A stretch of 35,078 nt of DNA from Candidatus Methylobacter favarea (lineage in GTDB: Bacteria > Pseudomonadota > Gammaproteobacteria > Methylococcales > Methylomonadaceae): NCBI RefSeq assembly GCF_902806695.1, contig NZ_CADCXN010000072.1, forward strand, positions 1 to 35,078, given 5' to 3'. The position numbers and the translations under genes were made by a program. The stretch's first letter is position 1. Each line of letters opens with the position of its first letter. This document shows positions 23,912-35,078 of this stretch, piece after piece. Under the pieces are notes generated by a model. It worked only from the letters and a program-made list of their open reading frames with translations. It made no database searches and had not been told where the DNA came from.

Positions 23912-24922
23912 TCAGTAATTACGTTGCACAGAAAATTTTGCCAATGAAACCAAGGCGTCCTTGTATATGGAATTCGGCAGCAAATCAAGCGCCTTAATCG
24001 CTTTTTGAGCTTCGGCCTGGGCGAGGTGTTCCGTATACTCAATGGCCTTGATTTTTTGCACGACCGCGTAAACTTCATTAAAGGCTTCACGATTGCCATT
24101 TCTGATGGCATCACTAATGAGCCTGGCTTCATTTTCACTGCCGTTTTGAATGGCATAAATTAACGGTAAGGTAGGTTTGCCTTCAGCAAGGTCGTCACCG
24201 AGGTTTTTACCGAGCTCTTCCTTGTTTGACTTATAATCAAGTGCGTCATCAATCAATTGAAAAGCAATGCCCAGGTGTTGTCCGTATTTGGTCAGACCTT
24301 CTTCCATTTTAGAAGAAGCCGCTCCGATAACTGCACTTAACTGGGTAGCGGCGCTGAATAAAATAGCTGTTTTTCTGGCAATAACTTCAAGATATTTATC
24401 TTCGGTGGTAGCCGGGTTATTGCAGTTTAAAAGCTGCAGTACTTCACCTTCGGCAATGGCGGTTGTGGTTTGGGAGAGAATTTCCATGACCCGCATATTG
24501 CCCGTACGAATCATCATTTTAAAGGCGCTGCAATAAAGATAATCTCCAACCAGTACACTGGCCGCATTACCCCATACAGCATTGGCCGATTCCTTGCCGC
24601 GTCTGAGTTCTGAATCATCTACAACATCATCATGAAGCAGTGTGGCCGTATGGATAAACTCAATGACCGCGGCAATTATCAAATGATGATCGTTAACTCC
24701 TCCCAGCGCTTTGGCGGCAAGTAGCAGCAGCATCGGGCGTAATCTTTTGCCGCCGCTACTGATTATATAATGACTCATCTCGTTTATAAGAATTACATCG
24801 GAACTTAACTCGTCAATAATCAGTTGATCGACCGCTTTGGCTTCGACTGTAGTTAAATTCTTAATGGAATCAAAATCAATGGGAGCCTCTATGGGCGAGA
24901 AGAATTTAGAATGCGATGCCAT
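23912..24922 (-). CDS. ispB: Octaprenyl diphosphate synthase
   Basis: This enzyme elongates farnesyl diphosphate with isopentenyl diphosphate to make the ubiquinone side chain. It has 336 residues with the first aspartate-rich motif LLHDDVVDDSE (D98, D99, D102) and the second LIDDALDY, plus GGKRLRP for substrate binding. The place next to rplU, transcribed away from it, is the common gammaproteobacterial arrangement. The exact chain length of the product is inferred from homology to IspB. Confidence 0.93.
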   Translation of the reverse strand: MASHSKFFSPIEAPIDFDSIKNLTTVEAKAVDQLIIDELSSDVILINEMSHYIISSGGKRLRPMLLLLAAKALGGVNDHHLIIAAVIEFIHTATLLHDDVVDDSELRRGKESANAVWGNAASVLVGDYLYCSAFKMMIRTGNMRVMEILSQTTTAIAEGEVLQLLNCNNPATTEDKYLEVIARKTAILFSAATQLSAVIGAASSKMEEGLTKYGQHLGIAFQLIDDALDYKSNKEELGKNLGDDLAEGKPTLPLIYAIQNGSENEARLISDAIRNGNREAFNEVYAVVQKIKAIEYTEHLAQAEAQKAIKALDLLPNSIYKDALVSLAKFSVQRNY

Positions 24923-25114
24923 TAGATGCTGTTATTATGTGCTAGATATGTAGGTTTTGGTTATTTTTCATATGGATAGCTATAAAATACATAACTGTTA
25001 AGCTATTATAACTTAATAGAAAGTTAACCGCTCGTGCTATTGAACGTGAGAATACAGTTGTAACGGTTTCTTTAATAATAGAAAGGCCAAGTATAAAGTT
25101 TGTCTAATTTAGGT

Positions 25115-25143
25115 TTGACTCAGCCAGGTTTTAAAAATATAAT
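25115..25143 (+). promoter_or_regulatory. Sigma-70 promoter of rplU-rpmA
   Basis: TTGACT (25115-25120), a 17-nt spacer and a perfect TATAAT (25138-25143). It lies 44 nt before the rplU start codon in the divergent ispB-rplU region. Spacing and boxes are near consensus, fitting a highly expressed ribosomal operon. Confidence 0.8.
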
Positions 25144-25187
25144 TATTTGTTTATTTAACAGACTAATGCTTGATGGGGCTTACACAG

Positions 25188-25499
25188 ATGTATGCGGTAA
25201 TTCAAACAGGTGGTAAACAGTACCGTGTTGAAGAAGGTACTACCTTAAAAATAGAAAAGCTCGAGCTCGGCACGGGAGAGGGGATTGAATTTGATAACGT
25301 CCTGATGGTTCAATCAGGCGAGTCTGTTAAAATTGGCCAGCCTTTTATTGATGGCGGCAAGGTTACGGCAACAGTCGTGTCTCAAGGCAGACATAAAAAA
25401 ATTAAAATTATTAAATTCAGAAGACGTAAGCATCATATGAAGCAGATGGGACATCGTCAATACTATACAGAAATCCAGATTACTGGCATTTCTGCTTAA
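25188..25499 (+). CDS. rplU: 50S ribosomal protein L21
   Basis: This protein binds 23S rRNA in the large subunit. The start [14 protein letters not shown] is the conserved L21 N-terminus and gives the usual length of 103 residues; an ATG at 25170 would add six residues. C-terminal [19 protein letters not shown] matches the family's basic RNA-binding end. It precedes rpmA by 15 nt. Confidence 0.97.
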   Translation: MYAVIQTGGKQYRVEEGTTLKIEKLELGTGEGIEFDNVLMVQSGESVKIGQPFIDGGKVTATVVSQGRHKKIKIIKFRRRKHHMKQMGHRQYYTEIQITGISA

Positions 25500-25514
25500 T
25501 ATAAGGAGTTACAG

Positions 25515-25772
25515 ATGGCTCATAAGAAAGCTGGCGGAAGTACTCGTAACGGACGCGACTCCAATGCCAAAAGATTGGGGGTAAAACGGTTCGGTGGACA
25601 GCTTGTGGCGGCGGGAAATATAATTGTCCGTCAACGCGGAACCCGTTTTCATGCGGGCAGCAATGTAGGCTGCGGAAAAGATCATACACTGTTTGCAACA
25701 GCGGATGGTAAAGTGGTTTTTGAGGTTAAAGGCCCTAGAAGCCGTAAGTTTGTCAGTATTGTTGCTGCATAA
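25515..25772 (+). CDS. rpmA: 50S ribosomal protein L27
   Basis: L27 is a ribosomal protein whose N-terminal tail reaches the peptidyl-transferase centre. The 85-residue sequence starts [16 protein letters not shown] and contains [10 protein letters not shown] and [14 protein letters not shown], all diagnostic. A strong AAGGAG site precedes it. A terminator follows before obgE. Confidence 0.98.
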   Translation: MAHKKAGGSTRNGRDSNAKRLGVKRFGGQLVAAGNIIVRQRGTRFHAGSNVGCGKDHTLFATADGKVVFEVKGPRSRKFVSIVAA

Positions 25773-25835
25773 AATTTATAGCTGCATTATACAGTTATGG
25801 AAATCGGGTTAGCATAGCATAAACCCGACAGTTTC

Positions 25836-25879
25836 AAAAAAGCTCCGCCGTTTTCATGGCGGGGCTTTTTTTGTTTTTA
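25836..25879 (+). terminator. Rho-independent terminator after rpmA
   Basis: The stem pairs AAAAAAGCTCCGCC with GGCGGGGCTTTTTTT around an 8-nt loop, followed by TGTTTTT. It separates rplU-rpmA from obgE. Confidence 0.85.
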
Positions 25880-25910
25880 TCGATCGGCTTTTAAGTAGTG
25901 TGACATCTGA

Positions 25911-28056
<2,146 letters not shown>

Positions 28057-28073
28057 GAAATAATCAGCCAATA

Positions 28074-28106
28074 AAAAGGGCCGCACTCAAAGAGTCAGGC
28101 CCTTTT
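28074..28106. terminator. Bidirectional terminator between proB and rpsT
   Basis: Perfect 9-bp arms AAAAGGGCC (28074-28082) and GGCCCTTTT (28098-28106) give a stem with A- and T-rich sides on either strand. It lies between two convergent genes and can serve both. Confidence 0.85.
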
Positions 28107-28130
28107 GGGAAAGACTACAGAAGTAAAGCA

Positions 28131-28394
28131 TTACGCCATAGATTTCAATTTTGAGTTCAGTCTGCTTTTGCTGCGTGAAGCCTTATTTTTGTGAATAATG
28201 CCTTTGGTTACTGCTGAATCGATAATAGGCACGGCAGTTTTGTATGCTGCTTGCGCTTTCTCTTTGTCGCCGGCATTAACTGCGGCAATGACTTTTTTTA
28301 CGAAAGTGCGTAAGTTGCTGCGTTGTCCTGCGTTGCGAATACGGCTTTTTTCTGCTTGTTTCGCGCGCTTTTTAGCCTGTGCTGTATTTGCCAT
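28131..28394 (-). CDS. rpsT: 30S ribosomal protein S20
   Basis: This is an 87-residue basic protein that binds 16S r[23 protein letters not shown] at the N-terminus and [20 protein letters not shown] at the C-terminus are diagnostic. It is transcribed alone, opposite to murJ, the common arrangement in gammaproteobacteria. A good promoter lies just upstream. Confidence 0.98.
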   Translation of the reverse strand: MANTAQAKKRAKQAEKSRIRNAGQRSNLRTFVKKVIAAVNAGDKEKAQAAYKTAVPIIDSAVTKGIIHKNKASRSKSRLNSKLKSMA

Positions 28395-28432
28395 AGTGTA
28401 TCGATTATTTCGAGTAGTTAATTAAGTCAAAT

Positions 28433-28461
28433 ATTATCAGTTTAAATGCTATCCTTGTCAA
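28433..28461 (-). promoter_or_regulatory. Sigma-70 promoter of rpsT
   Basis: On the minus strand TTGACA, a 17-nt spacer and GATAAT, ending 38 nt before the rpsT start codon. It lies within the short divergent region shared with murJ. Confidence 0.75.
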
Positions 28462-28488
28462 CTTTAACTGTTAACCTAAGGATTGGCA

Positions 28489-30042
28489 TTGAGCAGGCAG
28501 TTGTTAAAATCCACAGGGGTTGTGGGAAGCATGACCATGCTTTCCCGTATATTGGGTTTTGTCCGGGATATGTTGATAGCGCAAATTTTTGGCGTGAATA
28601 CAGGAACCGATGCGTTTTTTGTAGCTTTTAAAATTCCCAATTTTTTGCGGCGATTGTTTGCGGAGGGAGCTTTCGCCCATGCCTTTGTACCTGTTCTTCT
28701 GGAATATAAGATGCACGGCGACAAGCCTGCTTTAAAACAGTTTATTGATAAGACTGCCGGGGCCCTGGCGTTAATCTTAATATTGATTACTGTAATCGGC
28801 ATTATTGCTGCACCTGTTCTTGTTGCCATTTTGGCCCCCGGTTTTATTGGCCAGGAAATGCAGTATGAACTGGCTGTAAAAATGCTGCGCATTACTTTTC
28901 CCTATCTTTTTTTTATTTCCTTAGTAGCGTTTGCCGGAGGCATTTTAAATGCGTACGGCAAGTTTGCCATTCCTGCTTTGACCCCTGCTTTTCTGAATAT
29001 CTGCATGATTGCGGCAGCAATATGGCTTTCTCCTTTAATGGCAGAGCCTGTTATGGCATTAGCCTGGGGCGTTATTGCTGCGGGCATGGTGCAGATGCTT
29101 TTTCAGCTTCCTGCATTGATGCGCTTGAGGCTGGCGCCGAGATTAAGGTGGGGTTTTAAAGACAAAGGGGTCAAACGAATTCTCGGACTGATGCTGCCTG
29201 CCATTTTTAGTGTTTCAGTGACCCAGATTAATTTACTCGTAGACACCTTGATGGCATCATTTTTAAAAGCCGGCAGTGTATCCTGGCTGTATTATTCCGA
29301 TCGTCTGGTCGAGTTCCCGCTGGGCATTTTCGGGCTGGCGCTGGCGACGGTAATATTGCCTCGCTTAGCCAAAGCTCATGCTGCAGAAGATGCGGTGGCT
29401 TTTTCAAACTCTCTGGATTGGGGGTTGCGGCTGGTTTTGCTGCTGGGGGCGCCGGCTACAATCGGCTTACTGATGTTGGCCGAACCTATGCTATCCACCT
29501 TGTTTCAGTATAATGAATTTAGCGTTGCCGATGTGCATTTAGCCGGGCAAAGTCTGAAAGCTTACGCCATTGGTCTAATAGGCTTTATCCTGATTAAGGT
29601 ATTGGCGCCGGCTTTTACTTCGCGCCAGGACATGAAAACGCCGGTTCGCTATGGTTTTTACGCCATGCTAGCCAGTATTGGCTTAAATGCAGTGCTCATT
29701 TTCCCTTTGGCCCATGCTGGGCTGGCTTTGGCAACTTCATTAGGCGGCTTTTTTAATGCGGCATTGCTGCTGAGGAAGTTGCTGAAAGAAAAAGCGTTTC
29801 AACCGGCAAGCGGATGGGGGTGGTTTTTGGCGAGAGTGGCGATAGCAAGTGGAGCCATGGCCGGCGGCTTAGGTTATTTTGTTGATGCAAACTGGTGGGA
29901 TCAATGGAATTCTGCGGACAGAGTCATAAATTTGATAAAGTGGATTATTGCAGGATCGGCAATTTATGGTGCGGGATTAATAATAACCGGCTTAAGACTG
30001 CGGCATTTGGCCGATATACATGGTAAAATAATAAACTTTTGA
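28489..30042 (+). CDS. murJ: Lipid II flippase MurJ
   Basis: MurJ moves lipid II across the inner membrane for peptidoglycan synthesis. The protein has about 14 membrane helices over 518 residues and the MVF-family start LKSTGVVGSMTMLSRILGF, then RDMLIAQIFG, FFVAFKIPNFLRRLFAEGAF with the conserved charged groove arginines, and LVDTLMASFL. There is no ATG at the start; I choose TTG at 28489, which has AGGA 6 nt upstream (a TTG at 28483 is also in frame). A TTG start on an essential gene would keep expression low. First gene of murJ-ribF-ileS-lspA. Confidence 0.95.
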   Translation: MSRQLLKSTGVVGSMTMLSRILGFVRDMLIAQIFGVNTGTDAFFVAFKIPNFLRRLFAEGAFAHAFVPVLLEYKMHGDKPALKQFIDKTAGALALILILITVIGIIAAPVLVAILAPGFIGQEMQYELAVKMLRITFPYLFFISLVAFAGGILNAYGKFAIPALTPAFLNICMIAAAIWLSPLMAEPVMALAWGVIAAGMVQMLFQLPALMRLRLAPRLRWGFKDKGVKRILGLMLPAIFSVSVTQINLLVDTLMASFLKAGSVSWLYYSDRLVEFPLGIFGLALATVILPRLAKAHAAEDAVAFSNSLDWGLRLVLLLGAPATIGLLMLAEPMLSTLFQYNEFSVADVHLAGQSLKAYAIGLIGFILIKVLAPAFTSRQDMKTPVRYGFYAMLASIGLNAVLIFPLAHAGLALATSLGGFFNAALLLRKLLKEKAFQPASGWGWFLARVAIASGAMAGGLGYFVDANWWDQWNSADRVINLIKWIIAGSAIYGAGLIITGLRLRHLADIHGKIINF

Positions 30043-30054
30043 ATTCATCAGTGA

Positions 30055-31008
30055 ATGCGTTTAATTAGAGGATTATCTCATATAGAGCCGTTAAAAAACG
30101 GCTGCGTCCTGACTATCGGTAATTTTGACGGCTTGCATTTGGGCCATCGAGCGGTGATAAAAAAACTGGTTGAGCGGGGCGCTTCATTAGCTTTGCCCGT
30201 TGTCATTATGATATTTGAACCGCAGCCGCTGGAATATTTTTTGGCAGAGAATGCTCCAGCCAGATTAATGTGCCTGCGGGAGAAGGCTGTTGAGTTCTCC
30301 AGACTCCCCGTTGATTATCTGCTGATAGTGCGCTTTAACAAGTATTTCAGCAATGTTGATGCCGAGCAGTTTATTGATGACGTATTAATAAAAAAACTGA
30401 ATGTTAAACATCTGGTAGTCGGCGATGATTTCCATTTTGGCAAGGCCAGGCGCGGCAATTTTGCCATGCTTAAGGAAAAAGGAAAAATATATGGCTTCAA
30501 GGTGGAGGATACGGGATCTTATTATACAGACGGGCTTAGAATAAGCAGCACCTTAATCAGGGATGCCCTGCTTGAGGGAGATTTAGCCAAGGCTGAAAGA
30601 ATGCTGGGCCGTTGTTATTCAATTTGCGGCCGCGTGGCGCATGGCGATAAACGTGGAAGAACTATCGGATACCCTACTGCAAACATTACCCTGTTCAGGA
30701 AAAATACACCCGTTGACGGCGTATTTGCCGTTACCATGACAGGTATTGACGGAGTGGAAATCAAGGGAGTTGCCAATGTCGGCACGCGTCCCACGATTGA
30801 AGGCGGCTCAAAGGTGATACTGGAAACTCATTTATTTGATTTTGATAAGGAAATTTATGGCCGGTATGTGGAAGTGCACTTCAAACAAAAGATTAGGGAT
30901 GAAAAGCGTTTTCAGTCGCTGGACGAGCTTAAAGCCCGGATCGTAAAGGATGTAATTGAGGCTAAAAAATTTTTTTCGGAATTTAATTGTTATGACGATG
31001 GATTATAA
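30055..31008 (+). CDS. ribF: Bifunctional riboflavin kinase/FAD synthetase
   Basis: RibF converts riboflavin to FMN and then FAD. The N-terminal adenylyltransferase domain has [17 protein letters not shown] and [15 protein letters not shown]; the C-terminal kinase domain has [20 protein letters not shown] and [10 protein letters not shown]. The 317-residue length is usual. It starts 12 nt after murJ, and its end overlaps ileS. Confidence 0.96.
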   Translation: MRLIRGLSHIEPLKNGCVLTIGNFDGLHLGHRAVIKKLVERGASLALPVVIMIFEPQPLEYFLAENAPARLMCLREKAVEFSRLPVDYLLIVRFNKYFSNVDAEQFIDDVLIKKLNVKHLVVGDDFHFGKARRGNFAMLKEKGKIYGFKVEDTGSYYTDGLRISSTLIRDALLEGDLAKAERMLGRCYSICGRVAHGDKRGRTIGYPTANITLFRKNTPVDGVFAVTMTGIDGVEIKGVANVGTRPTIEGGSKVILETHLFDFDKEIYGRYVEVHFKQKIRDEKRFQSLDELKARIVKDVIEAKKFFSEFNCYDDGL

Positions 31009-33823
31009 AAAAACACTCAATTTACCGACCACGGCGTTCCCCATGAAAGCTAATCTGGCGCAGCGTGAGCCGGAACGGTTAAAAAAATGGAACGAAGCTG
31101 ATTTATACAACAAAATCAGGCAAGCTTTTACCGGGCGGCCCAAGTTTATTTTGCATGATGGCCCTCCCTATGCCAATGGCGAAATTCATATCGGACATGC
31201 GGTGAACAAGGTTTTAAAAGACATTATCATCAAATCAAAATCGCTGAGCGGTTTTGATGCGCCCTACGTACCGGGCTGGGATTGTCATGGTTTGCCGATT
31301 GAATTGATGGTAGAAAAGAAAATCGGCAAATCGGGCGTAAAGGTGTCGCCGGCTGTTTTTCGCAAAGCCTGTAGGGATTATGCAGGAAAGCAGGTTAATG
31401 TGCAGAAAGAAGCCTTTATTCGCCTGGGAATTTTAGGTAATTGGGAAAAGCCGTATTTAACGATGGATTTTGCTTTTGAAGCCAATATCGTTCGAGCTTT
31501 AGGAAAAATTGCCAGCAAAGGTCACATAACAAAAGGCGTCAAACCCGTGCACTGGTGTATGGATTGCGGATCGGCATTGGCCGAAGCGGAAGTCGAGTAT
31601 GAAGATAAACATTCGCCCGCAATCGATGTGCGCTTTCAGGTAGCTGATGAAGGCAGGTTTATGGCGAGTTGCCATCATGCTCCCCGGCATGAAGGAGACG
31701 GGCCGATATCAGTGGTGATCTGGACAACCACGCCGTGGACGCTGCCTGCCAATCAGGCAGTTGCCTTAAATCCTGATCTGGAATATGCAGTGGCTCAATG
31801 CGAGAAGGAGGGCTATAAAGAGCGACTGGTGATTGCAGAAGCGCTGCTTAAAGATGCTATGCTGCGCTATGAAATTGAAAATTATCATGTGGTAGCCTAC
31901 TGCAAAGGCGCAGCGTTAGAGCATCAGCTATTGCAGCATCCTTTTTACGACCGGCAAGTTCCTGTCATTCTGGGCGATCACGTCACTACCGAGGCCGGCA
32001 CTGGCGCCGTGCATACCGCGCCTGGGCATGGCCAGGACGATTATATCATCGGTCAAAAATACGGTCTGCCGGTCGCTAATCCAGTCGGCAATGACGGCGT
32101 TTTTCTGCCGAATACGGAAATTTTTGCCGGACAACATGTCTTCAACGCCAATGAGCAGGTCATTAAAGTACTGGAAGAAAACGGCAAGCTCGTGCATCAG
32201 GTAGCCATTGTGCACAGTTATCCGCATTGCTGGCGTCATAAAACCCCGATTATTTTCAGGGCTACGCCTCAGTGGTTTATTGCCATGGATAAAAATAAAT
32301 TGCGGCAGCAGGCGCTGAATGAGATTAAACGCGTAGCGTGGATTCCTGAATGGGGTCAGGCGCGCATTGAAGGTATGCTGCAAGACCGACCTGACTGGTG
32401 TATTTCTCGTCAGCGTACCTGGGGAGTGCCAATTGCTTTCTTTATCAATAAGGTAACCGGCGAATTGCATCCGCGTACTGCAGAGCTGATTGAACAAGCG
32501 GCCAAACGTATTGAAGAAAAAGGCATAGAAGCCTGGTTTGAGCTCGAGGCGGCCGAATTTATAGGCGATGAAGCCGCGCAATACGAAAAAATGACCGATA
32601 CCCTGGATGTCTGGTTTGACTCCGGCGTTACCCATGCCTGTGTACTGGATAAGCGCGCGCAGTTGAGATTTCCGGCTGATTTGTATCTGGAAGGCTCGGA
32701 TCAGCACCGCGGCTGGTTTCAATCCTCATTGCTGACTTCTACAGCCATGCACGATGTCGCGCCTTTTAAGGCCGTGTTGACGCACGGATTTACTGTCGAT
32801 GCGGATGGGAAAAAAATGTCCAAATCAAAAGGCAATGTGGTCGCGCCCCAGTCAGTCATGAAAGATCTGGGTGCGGATATACTGCGCCTGTGGGTTGCGG
32901 CAACGGATTATCGCGGGGAGATGTCGGTATCCAATGAAATCCTTAACAGGACTTCGGATGGCTACAGACGTTTAAGAAATACAGCGCGTTTCCTGTTATC
33001 CAATCTCGATGATTTCGATCCTGCCCAACATTTAGTCGACACTAAGAATTTACTGGCGCTGGATCGCTGGATTGTGGATAGGGCCCATATGCTGCAGGAA
33101 GAAGTTATAACAGCCTATGCCAACTATCAGTTTCAACCTATCTATCAGAAAGTACATCACTTTTGCGTAATCGATCTGGGCGGTTTTTATCTCGATATTA
33201 TCAAAGACCGCCAGTATACCGCCAAAAAAGACAGTCTCGCACGGCGCTCCGCCCAGACGGCCATGTATCATGTGCTGGAAGCCTTGACGCGCTGGCTGGC
33301 GCCGATCATCAGTTATACCGCTGATGAAATCTGGCAATATCTGCCGGGTCAGCATGGTGAGTCGGTATTTCTGGAAACCTGGTATCAGGGCCTGGTCAGG
33401 CTGGATGATAATTGCGCTATGAATCGGGATTTTTGGCAAAAAGTAATGACAGTTCGTACTGCCGTCAGTAAGGAACTGGAGAAGAGCCGGGCCAAAGGAG
33501 ACATCGGTTCTTCCCTGAATGCGGAAGTTGAACTGTATTGTAATGCCGGGTTTTTTGACGCCTTGAATCAGTTGGCGGAAGAGTTGCATTTTATTTTAAT
33601 TACCTCCGAAGCGTCGGTCATAGCTGAGAAATTTTGCCCGAACGATGCCATTCAAACCGAAGTTGAAGGGCTTAAATTGAAAGTCATCGTCTCTGCGCAT
33701 AAAAAATGTGTGCGCTGCTGGCATCAGAAATATGACGTGGGTGAACATGCAGAGCACCCAGAGCTGTGCGGGCGCTGCGTGGAAAATGTGGACAATGCCG
33801 GTGAAAACCGGCAGTTTGCGTGA
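30992..33823 (+). CDS. ileS: Isoleucyl-tRNA synthetase
   Basis: This class I synthetase charges tRNA-Ile. The HIGH motif is HIGH at 65-68 and KMSKS lies at about 608-612. The editing domain between them includes [16 protein letters not shown] and [18 protein letters not shown]-terminal zinc finger (CVRCWH ... CGRC) closes the bacterial form. I prefer an ATG at 30992 ([12 protein letters not shown], 943 residues), close to the E. coli start; ATG 30998 is equally possible and 30956 is too far upstream. It overlaps ribF by 17 nt. Confidence 0.97.
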   Translation: MTMDYKKTLNLPTTAFPMKANLAQREPERLKKWNEADLYNKIRQAFTGRPKFILHDGPPYANGEIHIGHAVNKVLKDIIIKSKSLSGFDAPYVPGWDCHGLPIELMVEKKIGKSGVKVSPAVFRKACRDYAGKQVNVQKEAFIRLGILGNWEKPYLTMDFAFEANIVRALGKIASKGHITKGVKPVHWCMDCGSALAEAEVEYEDKHSPAIDVRFQVADEGRFMASCHHAPRHEGDGPISVVIWTTTPWTLPANQAVALNPDLEYAVAQCEKEGYKERLVIAEALLKDAMLRYEIENYHVVAYCKGAALEHQLLQHPFYDRQVPVILGDHVTTEAGTGAVHTAPGHGQDDYIIGQKYGLPVANPVGNDGVFLPNTEIFAGQHVFNANEQVIKVLEENGKLVHQVAIVHSYPHCWRHKTPIIFRATPQWFIAMDKNKLRQQALNEIKRVAWIPEWGQARIEGMLQDRPDWCISRQRTWGVPIAFFINKVTGELHPRTAELIEQAAKRIEEKGIEAWFELEAAEFIGDEAAQYEKMTDTLDVWFDSGVTHACVLDKRAQLRFPADLYLEGSDQHRGWFQSSLLTSTAMHDVAPFKAVLTHGFTVDADGKKMSKSKGNVVAPQSVMKDLGADILRLWVAATDYRGEMSVSNEILNRTSDGYRRLRNTARFLLSNLDDFDPAQHLVDTKNLLALDRWIVDRAHMLQEEVITAYANYQFQPIYQKVHHFCVIDLGGFYLDIIKDRQYTAKKDSLARRSAQTAMYHVLEALTRWLAPIISYTADEIWQYLPGQHGESVFLETWYQGLVRLDDNCAMNRDFWQKVMTVRTAVSKELEKSRAKGDIGSSLNAEVELYCNAGFFDALNQLAEELHFILITSEASVIAEKFCPNDAIQTEVEGLKLKVIVSAHKKCVRCWHQKYDVGEHAEHPELCGRCVENVDNAGENRQFA

Positions 33824-34308
33824 ATGATATGGTGAAATGGTTATCGTTGTCGGCGCTGATAATAATCCTGGATCAGGGAAGCAAGCTGGCCATCGATAAA
33901 TACATGCAGCTTTACCAGTCCATTCCGGTAATGCCGTATTTTAATCTGACTTATGTGCATAATACCGGCGCTGCTTTCAGCTTTTTGAGTGAAGCCGGAG
34001 GCTGGCAGCGCTGGTTTTTTGCAGGCTTAGCCGTGGTGATCAGCATTATGATTACACTTTGGCTGATCAGGTTGAAAAGCCATGAAACCTTGCTGGCCAT
34101 GGCGTTAGCGCTGGTTTTGGGCGGTGCGGTCGGCAATTTGATTGACCGGCTTGCTTACGGCTATGTCATTGACTTTCTTGACGTTTATTATCAGGACTGG
34201 CATTGGCCTGCTTTTAATATTGCAGACTCCGCTATTACCCTGGGCGTGATTTTAATGCTTGCGGAGTCTTTCGGTGTAGGGCCTGCCAGACAGCCGGATG
34301 TGTTATAA
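33820..34308 (+). CDS. lspA: Lipoprotein signal peptidase
   Basis: LspA is the inner-membrane aspartyl protease that cuts prolipoprotein signal peptides. It has four membrane helices and the two conserved aspartates, D118 (YVIDFLD, after GNLIDR) and D136 ([11 protein letters not shown]). NTGAAFSFL is another family motif. The GTG at 33820 overlaps the ileS stop (GTGA); an ATG three codons later (33829) is an alternative. It would process the lipoproteins encoded in this window. Confidence 0.96.
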   Translation: MNDMVKWLSLSALIIILDQGSKLAIDKYMQLYQSIPVMPYFNLTYVHNTGAAFSFLSEAGGWQRWFFAGLAVVISIMITLWLIRLKSHETLLAMALALVLGGAVGNLIDRLAYGYVIDFLDVYYQDWHWPAFNIADSAITLGVILMLAESFGVGPARQPDVL

Positions 34309-34329
34309 AGGACACTTTAGCTTTTAGCT

Positions 34330-34872
34330 TCAGGTCAATAAACTGAAAAGTTTTTGCCAGTCAAAAGACTCGCCCGGGTCAGTTTTTCGCCCGGGCGCGA
34401 TCTCGCTATGCCCGGCGATGCGTTGCGCCGATAAATGCGGATAAGATTCAAGTAATAGCCTAATCACGGCGGCGAGCTGTCTATATTGCGCCTGCGTATA
34501 TGCAATCCGTTCAGTGCCTTCCAGCTCTATGCCGATAGAATAATCATTGCACTGCTCCCGTCCCTGGTAGCTGGATTTCCCGGCATGCCAGGCGCGCTTG
34601 TCAAATGGCACATACTGAACGATTTTCCCTGAGCGTTTAATCAGGACATGTGCAGATACACTAAGCTGATAAACGTCCTTGAAATAAGGGTGTTCCTCCG
34701 GATTGAGACGGTTGCAAAAAAGTTGATCAATGTAGATGCCTCCGAACTCATCGGGAGGAAGACTGATGCAGTGAATAACCAGCAAGGAAATATCCTTCGC
34801 ATCAGGTCTTTCATCAAAGTTTGGTGAGGGTGTTCGGGCTACGGTTGTTAACCAGTGATTATTTATTTTCAT
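34330..34872 (-). CDS. ampD: 1,6-anhydro-N-acetylmuramyl-L-alanine amidase AmpD
   Basis: AmpD is a cytoplasmic zinc amidase that recycles anhydro-muropeptides; in some bacteria its loss induces AmpC beta-lactamase. From the ATG at 34872 (MKINNHWLTT, 180 residues) the zinc ligands are H34, H155 and D165 and the likely catalytic residues are E116 and K163, close to E. coli-type numbering. SIGIELEGT and AGHSEIAPGRKTDPG are diagnostic. An ATG at 34926 would add 18 residues not seen in the family. Convergent with lspA. Confidence 0.93.
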   Translation of the reverse strand: MKINNHWLTTVARTPSPNFDERPDAKDISLLVIHCISLPPDEFGGIYIDQLFCNRLNPEEHPYFKDVYQLSVSAHVLIKRSGKIVQYVPFDKRAWHAGKSSYQGREQCNDYSIGIELEGTERIAYTQAQYRQLAAVIRLLLESYPHLSAQRIAGHSEIAPGRKTDPGESFDWQKLFSLLT

Positions 34873-34989
34873 GGAACTTGAGAAAGTAAAGAAATAAAAC
34901 GCCCTGCGGCTACCGCGGTTGAACAAAGGGTTTATTACCTGTAGGTTTTTTACTAGTACATCAATCCATAAATTCCCCGTAATGTTGGG

Positions 34990-35078
34990 TTAAATAGTCA
35001 TAACCTTACCTTGGTATGTCCATTTAAAGGGCTTGCTCATGGTTTTATTGAAATAAGCAATAAACGCCAAAATTTTAT
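34990..35078 (-). mobile_element. C-terminal end of an IS630-family transposase, cut by the window edge
   Basis: On the minus strand an open frame enters from the right edge and ends at a TAA at 34990. Its last residues include ILAFIAYFNKTMSKPFKW and the end TYQGKVMTI, the typical C-terminus of IS630-family DDE transposases. The catalytic core lies outside the window. The left edge of the window may hold the start of a similar gene. Confidence 0.65.

Noticed and set aside
31928-32722. 264-codon open frame on the minus strand inside ileS
   Set aside because: It lies fully antisense to a well-conserved synthetase, has no ribosome-binding site and no recognisable domain.
33050-33589. 179-codon open frame on the minus strand inside ileS
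   Set aside because: It is antisense to ileS coding sequence, with a composition explained by the real gene's codon use.

Overview
The window reads as a chromosomal segment of a gammaproteobacterium, most likely a Methylococcales-type methanotroph. I infer this from the mixture of genes: a conserved gammaproteobacterial housekeeping block (ispB/rplU/rpmA/obgE and murJ/ribF/ileS/lspA) beside a NAD-reducing [NiFe] hydrogenase, a truncated haemoglobin and a NorR-type regulator. No methane-oxidation gene is present, so the taxonomic call is inference. I see no rRNA, tRNA or CRISPR array.

Layout. (1) 1-700: mobile debris, with a possible transposase start at the left edge and a twice-frameshifted FkbM-type methyltransferase. 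(2) 849-7809, minus strand: hoxF-hoxU-hoxY-[addiction module]-hoxH-hoxW-hypA-hypB, encoding a cytoplasmic group 3d hydrogenase plus two nickel-maturation factors. A type II toxin-antitoxin pair with a frameshifted toxin lies between hoxY and hoxH. (3) 7930-9200: decayed DNA, with a broken DUF2934 gene, the 3' end of an IS200/IS605 element and a GC-rich block without a credible gene. (4) 9211-15286, minus strand: an efflux operon (lipoprotein, EmrB-like MFS transporter, outer-membrane factor, EmrA-like adaptor, small membrane protein). It is divergent from (5) norR at 15727, followed by a uracil-DNA-glycosylase-family gene and a DUF488 gene. (6) 18438-20626: a flavin reductase whose ferredoxin domain carries an in-frame stop, a truncated globin, and a divergent HTH regulator with a cysteine-rich C-terminus. 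(7) 20750-23872: rlpA-like lipoprotein, aqpZ, a DUF815 ATPase, chaB. (8) 23912-34872: core genes ispB, rplU, rpmA, obgE, proB, rpsT, murJ, ribF, ileS, lspA, ampD. (9) 34990-end: the C-terminus of an IS630-family transposase.

The most interesting signal is between the efflux operon and norR. Two near-identical dyads (TGTC-N5-GACA, which satisfy the NorR pattern GT-N7-AC) lie upstream of a well-formed sigma-54 promoter (GG-N10-GC) that points into the efflux operon, not into a NO reductase. The NorR protein keeps all the residues expected for the NO-sensing iron centre. This predicts a nitric-oxide-induced tripartite exporter with two accessory proteins of unknown function. The nearby globin, reductase and Fe-S-type regulator extend the NO/O2 theme. 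Several accessory genes carry single-base lesions, which may be real decay or assembly error; the housekeeping genes are intact.
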